This document shows positions 8,886 through 16,729 of a DNA stretch of 32,131 nucleotides, one piece after another. Under the pieces are notes generated by a model. The model had not been told where the DNA came from and searched no databases. It saw only the letters and a program-made list of their open reading frames with translations. How positions within the stretch are numbered: position 1 is the first letter of the stretch; each line of letters opens with the position of its first letter. The position numbers were made by a program, and so were the translations under genes. Origin of the DNA: a virus; IMG/VR virus record IMGVR_UViG_3300033146_002715, positions 1 through 32,131 of that record. One strand, 5' to 3'.

Positions 8886-10322
8886 ATGAAACCAACAAGA
8901 ACTCAAATAGAAGCTGAATTGTGTAAAAGATCATACAAACGTTTTATATATACTTTTTGGGAAATTGCTGATAATTCTAAATATATACATGAGGAATATT
9001 TGGATGTAATGGCAGATCATATACAAGCATTAGTGCAAGGCGAAATTACACATAATAGATTAATGATAAATATCTCGCCTAGAAGTGGTAAAACGATGAT
9101 ATGTAATGTGTTATTAAATGCGTGGATGTGGTTACGTGAACCAAAAGAATCGGTTTTATCAGTTTCATATTCAGCTTCACTATCAATGGTTGATGCAGTT
9201 AAAACTCAACAATTATTATTGTCAGAAAAATATCAAGCATTTTGGACAGCGTTATATCCTAATATAAAACTCAGTAAAAAACAAAATTCTAAAGGAAATT
9301 TTCAAAATACGTATAAAGGTGGAAGAGTTTCAACAAGTATAAATGGAACTATTACAGGGTTAAAATCAGATCTAATAATTATTGATGATCCAATGAATGC
9401 TGGAGATGCAACTTCTATAGTTAAATTAGATGAGGTTAGAGAATTTTGGAAAAATAGAATTCAAACTCGTTTAGACAATCAAAAAACTGGAAGAATTTTA
9501 ATAGTTGCACAAAGATTATGTATGAAAGATTTATGTCAAATAATTTTAGAAGAAGAACATGAATTTTTTAATTGGATTGTTTTACCAATAATATCAGATG
9601 GTAAAAATCATTGTAAATCAGATTTAGGATATGAAGACAATAGATGTGAAGGTGAATTATTGATTCCAGAAAGATTTCCAAGTGATATTTTAGAAAAAAT
9701 GAAAAAAAGTATGGGAGATTATACATTTTCAAGTCAATTTCTACAACGACCATTTATAAAAAGTGGTGGATTATTTAAAAGAAATAATATATTATTTAAA
9801 AACGAAATAAATACAAATAACATTAAAACTAAAATAATATCTTGGGATTTAGCCTTTTCTGAGAATAGAAATTGTTATACTGTTGGTGCAGTAATGTGTC
9901 TAATGAAAGATGAAACAATTATAATTGAAAATATCATTAGATTCCAACATTCAACTGCAAAACGAGAAGCAATTATATTAGAAATTGCTCAAAAATATCC
10001 AAATGCTACTACAGTAATTGAAAGTCAACCGAGTTCAATGGGAAAAGATTTAGAATCAATGCAAAGTAGAAACTTAGCAGGGTTTAAATTAAAGTTTATT
10101 AAACCACAAACATCTAAAATTGAACGTGCAGAACCAATTGCATGTGGAATTGAGACTCATAATGTATTTTTATTAAAAGATACGAGTTGGAACGAAACAT
10201 TTATAAACGAATTTATATCATTTCCTTATGGAGAATACCTCGATATTGTAGATGCTACAAGTCAAGGTTATAATTTCTTATTTGCTAAAAAGAAAGTTTC
10301 AATTGTTGGAGTTTGGGGATAA
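8886..10322 (+). CDS. terL: terminase large subunit
   Basis: A 478-aa packaging motor ATPase/nuclease. Walker A is SPRSGKT (residues 64-70), Walker B with catalytic acidic pair is LIIIDDP (163-169), and a coupling-type motif VAQRL lies at 207-211. The C-terminal RNase H-like nuclease begins near residue 318 (IISWDLAFSE, first catalytic Asp), with a further acidic motif VIESQPS near 376. Length is normal for the Terminase_6 type. It cuts concatemeric DNA and drives it through the portal. Unusually, it stands apart from the portal and capsid genes, separated by the inverted replication block. The start ATG is one base after the preceding small gene. No small subunit is identified; the acidic protein at 17132 is one weak candidate. 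Confidence 0.93.
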   Translation: MKPTRTQIEAELCKRSYKRFIYTFWEIADNSKYIHEEYLDVMADHIQALVQGEITHNRLMINISPRSGKTMICNVLLNAWMWLREPKESVLSVSYSASLSMVDAVKTQQLLLSEKYQAFWTALYPNIKLSKKQNSKGNFQNTYKGGRVSTSINGTITGLKSDLIIIDDPMNAGDATSIVKLDEVREFWKNRIQTRLDNQKTGRILIVAQRLCMKDLCQIILEEEHEFFNWIVLPIISDGKNHCKSDLGYEDNRCEGELLIPERFPSDILEKMKKSMGDYTFSSQFLQRPFIKSGGLFKRNNILFKNEINTNNIKTKIISWDLAFSENRNCYTVGAVMCLMKDETIIIENIIRFQHSTAKREAIILEIAQKYPNATTVIESQPSSMGKDLESMQSRNLAGFKLKFIKPQTSKIERAEPIACGIETHNVFLLKDTSWNETFINEFISFPYGEYLDIVDATSQGYNFLFAKKKVSIVGVWG

Positions 10323-10349
10323 ATGTTACTCAAATTTACCATTTAATTC

Positions 10350-10521
10350 TCACAATTCTGCTAAAATCAATAATAAAACTTCATCTGTTGATTTAGCTCG
10401 ATTAAATTCAATTTGTTCTAATCGTTGTTTCTCTAAAAATTTTTTATTATAATTTTGTTCACATTCCATTTTTTGCAACATCTTTGTAAAAAGCTTGTTC
10501 TGAAAATTTGTTCATATTCAT
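10350..10521 (-). CDS. small early protein, apparently frameshifted
   Basis: The minus-strand ATG at 10521 follows the stop of the 63-aa gene by one base, but that frame closes at 10459 after 20 codons (MNMNKFSEQAFYKDVAKNGM). Just downstream a +1 frame (10350-10481, 43 aa; ATG 10481 or 10469) reads like its continuation: MECEQNYNKKFLEKQ and onward, ending ILAEL. One base fewer in the A6 run (T6 at 10469-10474 on the plus strand) would join them into one protein of about 58 aa. Both this and its neighbour begin with a KFS(D/E)Q motif and may be paralogues. Two overlapping mini-genes, a real frameshift, or an assembly error are all possible. Confidence 0.45.
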
Positions 10522-10522
10522 T

Positions 10523-10714
10523 TTATTTTAATCTTTTTAATTTTTTAACATCTTTAATTCGTCTGTTTAGAACTATGTTTGCAAGTTCTACTTTAGTTTT
10601 GTGTCTATTTTTTTCAATTAATCTATCCATTGATAATTGTCTTTTTTCTACGTTTTTAAACATTTTATCAAATGCACCTTCGATATCTTGGTCTGAAAAT
10701 TTAGTTAAATCCAT
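10523..10714 (-). CDS. 63-aa early protein, unknown
   Basis: Starts MDLTKFSDQDIEGAFDKMF with a strong AAGGAGA SD and lies about 36 bases behind the predicted start point of the 10758-10785 promoter. The product is highly charged, probably helical, and very basic at the C-terminus. It has no recognised domain. Its place as the first gene behind a strong early-type promoter, running away from the replication genes, suggests a small host-takeover or regulatory protein (inference). It is coupled to the small downstream gene, which shares its N-terminal KFS(D/E)Q motif. Confidence 0.65.
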   Translation of the reverse strand: MDLTKFSDQDIEGAFDKMFKNVEKRQLSMDRLIEKNRHKTKVELANIVLNRRIKDVKKLKRLK

Positions 10715-10757
10715 TTTTAATTTCTCCTTTTTTATTATAACTTAATTGTTATATTAT

Positions 10758-10785
10758 ATAATACACTTTTTGATGACAATTTAAA
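10758..10785 (-). promoter_or_regulatory. leftward early-type promoter
   Basis: Minus strand: AG-TTTAAA, 16 bases, then TATTATATAA. The best match of the three copies; the spacer also contains TTGTCA and an AAAAAGTG stretch shared with the left-edge copy. A TATAAATATA box sits just upstream. It drives the 63-aa gene at 10714, leaving a leader of about 36 bases with an AAGGAGA ribosome site. Confidence 0.65.
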
Positions 10786-10808
10786 CTACTTTTATAAATA
10801 TATAGTGA

Positions 10809-10898
10809 TTATTTCAATAGATTTGGTTTGATTTTCATAAGTTTTAATTTCAAATTGTTATTTAGATTTTCGATTACTAGTTTTTTTAATTCTTTCAT
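10809..10898 (-). CDS. possible 29-aa peptide
   Basis: ATG 10898 is preceded by AAAAAGGAAAAAAAA, the same kind of ribosome site as its neighbours, and by a TATAAATA-bearing 15-mer (10941-10955) about 45 bases upstream. The peptide MKELKKLVIENLNNN... is basic and amphipathic. The length and AT-rich composition leave open that it is chance, but the spacing of promoter-like element, SD and ATG supports a real small gene. Confidence 0.4.
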   Translation of the reverse strand: MKELKKLVIENLNNNLKLKLMKIKPNLLK

Positions 10899-10959
10899 TT
10901 TTTTTTCCTTTTTTTTATTGAGAGTTTATCTCTTTTATAATTATATTTATAAAATTTAA

Positions 10960-11244
10960 TTATAGTTTTTCAAATTCTTCTGTTGATTCTTTTTCTTCAA
11001 TCATTTTTTCTAATTTTTCAATAGTATTATTTAAATCTTCATAATTACCATAAAAATCATTAACTTCAGTTAATTCACTAACTAATTCTTGAAATATTGT
11101 TAAATCTTTATTTTCTAAAATATCTGCTACTACACTATTTTTACCTTGTATTAATTCACCCATAGTGTTTTTGAGTATAACATCCATTTCGTTAGTGAAT
11201 ATTTTAACTAGTTCATCAATTTCTTGTTTTTTAAAAATTTCCAT
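10960..11244 (-). CDS. 94-aa acidic coiled-coil-like early protein, unknown
   Basis: Start set at ATG 11244 (MEIFKKQEIDEL) because AAAAGGA lies directly upstream. The in-frame ATG at 11280 would lie beside the -10 box of the promoter at 11270-11297 and so could not be in its transcript. The 94-aa product is strongly helical with heptad-like leucines and a Glu-rich C-terminus (NTIEKLEKMIEEKEST). No domain recognised. First gene behind the second early-type promoter. Confidence 0.65.
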   Translation of the reverse strand: MEIFKKQEIDELVKIFTNEMDVILKNTMGELIQGKNSVVADILENKDLTIFQELVSELTEVNDFYGNYEDLNNTIEKLEKMIEEKESTEEFEKL

Positions 11245-11269
11245 TTTTTTTTCCTTTTGTTTATGTTGT

Positions 11270-11297
11270 ATAATAAACATTTTGATAGTATTTTAAA
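11270..11297 (-). promoter_or_regulatory. leftward early-type promoter
   Basis: Minus strand: AG-TTTAAA, 16 bases, TATTATAC. Its predicted transcript start lies about 18-20 bases before the ATG at 11244. The 15-mer containing TATAAATA (11308-11322) is about 11 bp further upstream, the same arrangement as at the left edge (57-71 beside 17-44). Confidence 0.62.
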
Positions 11298-11394
11298 CTG
11301 TTATTTGTTATATTTATAAAATTATTTCCTTTATTGTTGTTTTATATAACATAATCTACACTTTCATTTATAACCTCATAATTTCGAACTGATG

Positions 11395-11769
11395 TTAAAA
11401 CTGTTGTTCAACCTTTGAAAATAACTTATCACATTCATTAATTTTATTGTGTTTTGCTAATTTTTTTAAAAATGATGTAAATAATTTTGTTATAATCTCA
11501 TCATCAATATTATCATCAATATCATCTGTAATTATATATTTAATATTATCATCAATTATATCTTGAATTACAATTAAATAATCATCTAATTCTTCATTTA
11601 AATATAACGCCATTATAACTTCAATTGGTGTCATTTTTTCAGGTATTATTTCTAATAATATTTCTTCATCAAATATTTCTTCATTAAATATACAGTTCAA
11701 TTCGTTTAATACATTTGAATAAATTGTATTATTTATTTCTATTTCAGTTTTAGTTTTAGTTTTTGTCAT
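11395..11769 (-). CDS. 124-aa very acidic protein, unknown
   Basis: ATG 11769 with AAGGAAA SD. After a Thr/Lys repeat start (MTKTKTKTEIE) the protein is extremely rich in Asp, Glu and Ile (for example IITDDIDDNIDDEII). Such acidity recalls phage DNA-mimic proteins that inhibit host nucleases or nucleoid proteins, but composition is the only support. No domain recognised. It sits between the helicase gene and the promoter-led small early genes and is transcribed with them to the left. Confidence 0.6.
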   Translation of the reverse strand: MTKTKTKTEIEINNTIYSNVLNELNCIFNEEIFDEEILLEIIPEKMTPIEVIMALYLNEELDDYLIVIQDIIDDNIKYIITDDIDDNIDDEIITKLFTSFLKKLAKHNKINECDKLFSKVEQQF

Positions 11770-11823
11770 TTTTAATTTCCTTTTTTTTGTGTTTATAATA
11801 TTTATAAAATTTATAAAATTTAA

Positions 11824-13160
11824 TTATAGTTTTAGAAATTCTTCTTTAGCAGTCAATTCAAGTTTTTTATTTTTATTTTTATTACGAGTAATTTTTGCCT
11901 TTCTAGTAGGAGTATAATTATCATATCTGTTGCACCAAATCTTGATTTAATTACTTTACCAAACAATTTATCACCAACTTCCTCTTTCTTATATAAACTC
12001 ATAATAAAATCAGAATCAGAATTTATTTTATCACTTTCAGCAATATTTGATTGATCACCAGAAGAATTTTTCTCAACTGAACGATTAAATTGAACTGCAC
12101 TTATTACAGGTGATTTAAAAATATATGATAAAGCTCTCAGTTCTTTTGCAACATCACCTAATTTTTCAAATGTATTACTAGATTTTGTTGGATTGTTTGG
12201 TATTAATAATCCTAAATAATCCACTATAATTACATCAACATTAAAATTTTGATTATCTTGAATTTCATTTAAATAAAATTCTATATCTTTTGCACAAATT
12301 GTTGCAGGTGGAAACTCTTTTACTTTTAATTTTCCATGTTTTATATTTTCAATTTTATTTTTTATATGAGTAATATTATTTTTTAATTTATTAATATTAA
12401 AATTTGCAAAATTTGCGTGTAATCTTTGTGCATAAGCATCTTGAGACATTTCACAAGTTATAATAACAACATTAAGATTTTGTTTTACAAAATTAACAGC
12501 TAAATTTGTTAACATTATAGATTTTCCAACACCAGCCCTTGCAGCAAAATTTAAAAGACATTTACCATTTTTTGGAATACCACCTTCGAGTGCTACATCT
12601 AAATCTGTTAATAATGTAGGTATTTTTTCATTTGGCTCATTTAATTTTTCAAGTTGTATATCTAAATCTCCAAAATAATCTAAACCTAAATCTTTTTCAT
12701 TAATTGAAATTTTTCTACATTTTTCAAATGAGTTGAATATTTCAGACATTTTATCATCTCTTTCAGTTAATGTATTTAATGAAGACATTACAGTATCATG
12801 TATGGTACAACATTTTATGAAATGTTCAATATTGTTATTTACAAAGTCAATATCAGTATATTCATATTTTAAACTGAGTTTTAAAATAGATGATATTATT
12901 TTTAGTTCTACTTCTAGTTTAGATTGTGTTATATATTCTTTAATGATTGATACTAAAATATTTAGATGTGGGTGTTTACCATTTTCTTTATAATATTTAA
13001 TTAAAATATTAGTAATTAAATTATAATTACTATCCTCAATAAAGTTATTTTCATAATTTTCGCTTATAAATTTTAATGTTTTAGTATTTTTTAAACATTC
13101 TTTAACAATACATTTATATACATCTTTTTCATCCATTTCTAATTTTTTTGAATTATTCAT
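11824..13160 (-). CDS. replicative helicase, DnaB/T4 gp41-like, C-terminus in another frame
   Basis: A RecA-fold hexameric helicase that unwinds DNA at the phage fork. In the main frame (11853-13160, 435 aa): Walker A AARAGVGKS (206-214), Walker B DVIIVDYLG (309-317), motif H3 glutamine SAVQFNR (354-360) and the Arg-finger region KSRFG (405-409). The first 150 residues are the primase/loader-interacting N-domain. After KSRFGATD the frame turns into an implausible hydrophobic/basic tail. The -1 frame, open from about 11946 to the TAA at 11824, reads instead RYDNYTPTRKAKIT and on to KEEFLKL, which looks like the true C-terminus (about 35 aa). The shift lies between 11922 and 11946 and has no slippery run. 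It may be an indel or assembly error. The core motifs are intact. Confidence 0.85.
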
Positions 13161-13161
13161 A

Positions 13162-14168
13162 TTATTTCACCACAACTTTTGTTAATAAATTATTTAAATT
13201 TTGATTAATTAATAATCTAATTTCATCATTTTTTATAATGTCACCATATAAGCGAATAAAATACTTAGGTGTGTTATCATTAAAAAATTTTAGTTTTTTA
13301 GCACCATTTATTATATGTTCTCGTGCTTTTTCAAGTTTTGTTTTAGTTGTGGGTGTTTTTACAATATTTTCTTTACATGTAAAATCATTTATTATTTTTT
13401 CATATAGAAAACCTTTCCATCGTTGTTGTTTTTCTGAAAGTTTACGCTTTCTACCAATTTGTTTTAAAAATTTTATTTCATGTGGTTGAAATAAATATGA
13501 AAAATGTGTAATAGTATCTTTATTAAATGATTTATTATCATCTTTTAAAACATTTTTTATACTTGAAAATATTGTGGTTTTTGATAGTTCAGGAAGAATC
13601 CTATTAATACAACAATTACCAACTAATAATATTGGGTAAACCAGTTCATTATCAATTTTTATTGGGTTTTTATTGATAATATATATTAATTCATAAATTG
13701 GTTTATGTTTACAACTACAAACTTCACCTTCTTCAGTTGTAGTATTTAAGTATTTAATATAATGAACATTCCATTCTTTATTTTTAAGAATTGTTTTCAT
13801 ATTACAACCTTTTGAAAATCTAATAATATGTTCAATTAAATATGATTTATTTCTTTTATTCTGTCCACCAATTTGTAAATTATATACATCATCACGATTA
13901 ATAAATTCTAAATTAACTAATTCAATTTCTTTATTATTCATTTCATCAAAATTATCAAACACAAATAAAATATCTTTTTTAAAGTTTTCACTACCTTTTT
14001 CTTTAATTGCTTTTGTGATAAATACACCACTACCCATATAATCATCATTAATATTTGTAGTTTGATGTTGACCAATATAAATGAAATTGTTAGTTAAATC
14101 AGTTATTTTATAAATTGTATAATAAACTTGATTAATATATGAGTATTTTTTGAAGTCAAGTTTTTCAT
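13162..14168 (-). CDS. GIY-YIG endonuclease with Cys-rich domain, start in another frame
   Basis: The nuclease core reads YYTIYKI, FIYIGQHQT, DDYMGSG, KEKGSENFKKDIL, a catalytic-type Glu in NNKEIEL and a YNLQIGG end. About 50 residues later lies a probable metal-binding module, CSCKHKPI followed by VGNCCINR. The C-terminus is basic. The only ATG with a good site (14168, AGGAGTT, overlapping the polymerase stop as ATGA) reads 21 codons and stops. The core is in the -1 frame, which has no usable start. The first frame passes A_AAA_AAT (A6 run, 14146-14151); a -1 slip there yields about 335 aa with the complete core. An in-frame start at ATG 14037 would lose YIG. Mobile gene sitting precisely between polymerase and helicase. 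Confidence 0.7.
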
Positions 14169-15985
14169 TTTATAACTCCTTTTTTATATTTTTTATATTC
14201 AATTTTATTCAATTCTAGTTTACTACAATAACCTAAATCAGTTAAAGTTTTGTTCAAAATACGTTTGAAAATATCCATAGAATCATCATCTAAATAAATT
14301 GCATCATGAACTGTAAATATTATATTAGGTGTTTTGAAATTATGATCAGCTTTATATTTATGAATAGCTGGAATTAACTTTTTAAATATTATATCAGATT
14401 CACCCTTTTGTAATAATTTTGATGAATTTTTATATGAATTTTTTCCACTTTGAATGAATTTTAACCAAGTATAAATGAATGGAAATTTAGTTTTGAAGTA
14501 TATACAAATATCATTATTATTTTTCAATTGTCGTTTTATACTGTCCATAAAAAATGGTAACATCTTTAATTTAACGTCATTTCTAGTTAAATTTGTGTCA
14601 TTTCTAGTGTTGATAAATAATCTAGCATCTTCATAAATATCAGATTTAATGACACGTTTAAATTCTTTAAAGTTTTCATTTAAAGTTGATTTAATGCTTT
14701 TAACTTTATTTTTAAATTCAGTTAAATGAAAACTTTGTCGCTCATATAAATCTAATTGAGAGTTTTGTGTAATATCTTGGTTATCTTCTAAATCTATTAA
14801 ATTATTCAAATTTTCTTGTTTGGTATTAAAATAATTATCAAAATCAAATTCTGAATAATGTTTAAATGCTAAATTACCAGCAATTGCAGGTTGTGCAGCT
14901 TTTAAGTCAAATTCTGCAATTGAATGTTTTTTATATAATAAAGAACTTCTAAATAATTTACAAATTCTTGTTAGTTGACTATGTTTACGTCCGCTTTTAT
15001 CTGTTTTAATATGTATAATATTTTTATTGTAAACTATATCAATAAAATTTTCAATTTGACTTGGAATAGTTTTTAGTTTTTTTGTTAAATCTTCATTTTT
15101 ATATTTTAATTCATATCGTTTTGTCAATAATATTGTTAGGTATTTTGCATCATTAGGTAATATTGAATCTAACTTGTCAATTTTATAATAATCTTTATCT
15201 TTTTTTGCAGTTCGTTTTAAAAATGTATCAAAAAATTTAGCATAATTTGTAGTTATAGTATCAGTAGTTAAATAATCTTCATTCATATACCATTTTTCAC
15301 ATTGACCAGATATATGAGAATGTCTATTTTTTTTAGTGTTATTTGTAGATGTGTTTTCAACTATCTTATCAGTTAATGGAATATTAATAATAATGTTATT
15401 GTCTTCAAACCAAGTTTTATATTTACAATAATATTTAGATGATATTACAGAATTAAAATATGCTTGTCCAGTTGTAAATGGAATATTACCGACTTCAAAA
15501 TCATTTGATTTAAATTCACGTTTAGGTTTGTCTTTATTTTTTATATTTTCATTAAAAGATTTTACTTTTTTATTATAAAGATTATTTTTTTCACGTTGAG
15601 TTTTAATAAAATCAGATTTTGCTTTATTTTTAGATGCTGTTAAAAGTGTAGCAAACATTAAAAGTTTTCTTGTGTCTAAATCAGATGTAAGAATTTTATT
15701 AAAAATTTGTCTATTCATTTTTAATTCAACATGTTTGTCATAAATTATACAGTTATTTTCATAGTCTAAGTTTGATTTGAAGTTACGTTTGTCTAAACTA
15801 GTTTTAATGTTTTGAGTGTTGTGAACAATATTAATTAAATAATAATTTTCTAAATTGTTTATTGGTTCTGTGTGATTTATTAAATGTTTAGTTTTATTTA
15901 CTAAATCATATAAGTAGTTGATATTATTCATATCATCTAATGTGGCATCTTTTAAAAGATGTTTTAATGAAGATTCTACGTTCAT
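14165..15985 (-). CDS. divergent family-A-like DNA polymerase
   Basis: 606 aa, ATG 15985 with AAAAGGA. The C-terminal half keeps the pol I palm/fingers order. An SGRKHSQ block (331-337) resembles the TGR..S motif. Motif A is EFDLKAAQP (358-366, Asp360). A D-I-Y helix lies near 449, and motif B is R468-x3-K472 as in the O-helix, but the following Tyr/Phe positions are replaced. Then LLQKGESDIIFKKL (524-537) resembles the QG.AADI.K helix, and motif C is FTVHDAIYL (557-565, His560-Asp561). Motif A to C spacing is about 200 residues, close to pol I. The N-terminal 320 residues match no exonuclease I can see. Next to the helicase it is the likely replicase. A primase- or RNA-polymerase-like role cannot be excluded. 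Confidence 0.68.
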   Translation of the reverse strand: MNVESSLKHLLKDATLDDMNNINYLYDLVNKTKHLINHTEPINNLENYYLINIVHNTQNIKTSLDKRNFKSNLDYENNCIIYDKHVELKMNRQIFNKILTSDLDTRKLLMFATLLTASKNKAKSDFIKTQREKNNLYNKKVKSFNENIKNKDKPKREFKSNDFEVGNIPFTTGQAYFNSVISSKYYCKYKTWFEDNNIIINIPLTDKIVENTSTNNTKKNRHSHISGQCEKWYMNEDYLTTDTITTNYAKFFDTFLKRTAKKDKDYYKIDKLDSILPNDAKYLTILLTKRYELKYKNEDLTKKLKTIPSQIENFIDIVYNKNIIHIKTDKSGRKHSQLTRICKLFRSSLLYKKHSIAEFDLKAAQPAIAGNLAFKHYSEFDFDNYFNTKQENLNNLIDLEDNQDITQNSQLDLYERQSFHLTEFKNKVKSIKSTLNENFKEFKRVIKSDIYEDARLFINTRNDTNLTRNDVKLKMLPFFMDSIKRQLKNNNDICIYFKTKFPFIYTWLKFIQSGKNSYKNSSKLLQKGESDIIFKKLIPAIHKYKADHNFKTPNIIFTVHDAIYLDDDSMDIFKRILNKTLTDLGYCSKLELNKIEYKKYKKGVIK

Positions 15986-16090
15986 AATTAAATTCCTTTT
16001 TTAATTGATACTAATTGTGTACCAGTTTTTTATTTACATTCATAACAACATTATTGTGTTATATATTATTGGTTTTAAATTTCCTTAATT

Positions 16091-16222
16091 GAATGTGTAT
16101 ATTAAGAGATTCAGGGGTTTTTACACCCCATCATCAAACCAATGTAAACAAATTCAAACTTAAAAAGGAAGTTTCAGCTTCAGGTAATTAATCCGACACT
16201 GTTTGAAAGGTTTCCCTTTCTG
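16091..16222. other. G/C-richer, hairpin-dense non-coding segment (possible RNA element or origin)
   Basis: The 444-base gap 15986-16429 holds no gene. Part of it is strikingly less AT-rich than anything nearby and contains three perfect small stems: GGGGT/ACCCC at 16114-16129, AAACTT/AAGTTT at 16156-16174 and GAAAGG/CCTTTC at 16205-16220. On the minus strand it would be the long 5' leader of the polymerase mRNA. At DNA level it is the divergence point between replication genes and late genes. A cis-regulatory RNA or part of a replication origin are the main options. No known riboswitch or tRNA consensus was recognised. Confidence 0.4.
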
Positions 16223-16223
16223 A

Positions 16224-16238
16224 TTATATTTATAAAAT
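16224..16238. repeat. 15-mer TTATATTTATAAAAT, one of six intergenic copies
   Basis: Identical copies at 57-71, 8592-8606, 10941-10955, 11308-11322, 16224-16238 and 16345-16359, all between genes. The two near here continue with similar sequence (TAA then AAAACTT), and the copy at 8592 does too. Read on the minus strand it contains TATAAATA, the T4 late-promoter octamer. It may be a promoter, an UP-like element or an initiator-binding site. Confidence 0.5.
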
Positions 16239-16301
16239 TAATGAAAACTTTAAAAGTCATAATCAACTTTTTATATTAATATTTATAATAAACTTAAAAA
16301 G

Positions 16302-16329
16302 TTTAGAATAAATTGTTATGTAGTAATAT
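16302..16329 (+). promoter_or_regulatory. candidate rightward promoter (TTTAGA-N16-TAATAT)
   Basis: On the plus strand AG-TTTAGA is followed after 16 bases by TAATAT, mirroring the spacing of the leftward early promoters with one mismatch in each box. It lies about 100 bases before the 87-aa gene at 16430. A pair of TATAAATA boxes (16392-16399 and 16404-16411) lies closer to that gene, so either could be the functional start. Confidence 0.4.
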
Positions 16330-16429
16330 ACTAATTATTATTATTTATATTTATAAAATTAACTAAAACTTTTAAAAAATATAAAATAAAATATAAATAA
16401 AAATATAAATATAGTAGAGGTATTAAAAA

Positions 16430-16693
16430 ATGAATTCACCATTAGACTTTTATCATGAACAGATTTTATGTAACCATAGAATAAAATATTTAAAAGAAGA
16501 TTATGGAATAGATTTGTTGGATTTTTTTAATGAAGCGAAATGTAGTGAGATTACTAAAAAGTATGTATATTATATAAAGATGATAAATAAAAATAAAGTA
16601 GTGTATGGATTAAAATACTTACGTAATGTTAATAGTCTAGTTTATTTTAGCTTCAAAGTTGAAGAATTATTGTTTGACTTTAAACAAAAATGA
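16430..16693 (+). CDS. 87-aa unknown protein in the divergent region
   Basis: ATG 16430 with AGAGG about ten bases upstream and two TATAAATA boxes before it. The product (MNSPLDFYHEQILCNHRIKY...) is mixed helix/strand, basic and Tyr-rich, with two cysteines and no recognised domain. It is the only clear gene between the polymerase and the small acidic gene at 17132 and is immediately followed by the 97-bp tandem repeats. By position it could be a regulator or origin-binding protein; nothing in the sequence proves this. Confidence 0.6.
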   Translation: MNSPLDFYHEQILCNHRIKYLKEDYGIDLLDFFNEAKCSEITKKYVYYIKMINKNKVVYGLKYLRNVNSLVYFSFKVEELLFDFKQK

Positions 16694-16729
16694 CTGAATA
16701 ATGATCTGATCTGATTGATTGATCTAAAC

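Noticed and set aside
10252-10745. rightward open frames after terL
   Set aside because: No SD and low-complexity Phe/Leu/Ser composition; they are the antisense of SD-led leftward genes.
11334-11394. fourth copy of the early promoter
   Set aside because: Shares an AAAGTGTA-like string but the -35 box and 16-bp spacing are not preserved.
16085-16140. riboswitch (TPP or preQ1) in the polymerase leader
   Set aside because: GGGG/CCCC stem and a CTGAA-like string were suggestive, but no conserved ligand-core sequence of either class is present.
16150-16222. possible tRNA
   Set aside because: Some stems could mimic an acceptor arm, but there is no T-loop consensus (GGTTCRA), no anticodon arm of proper size and a mismatched acceptor.
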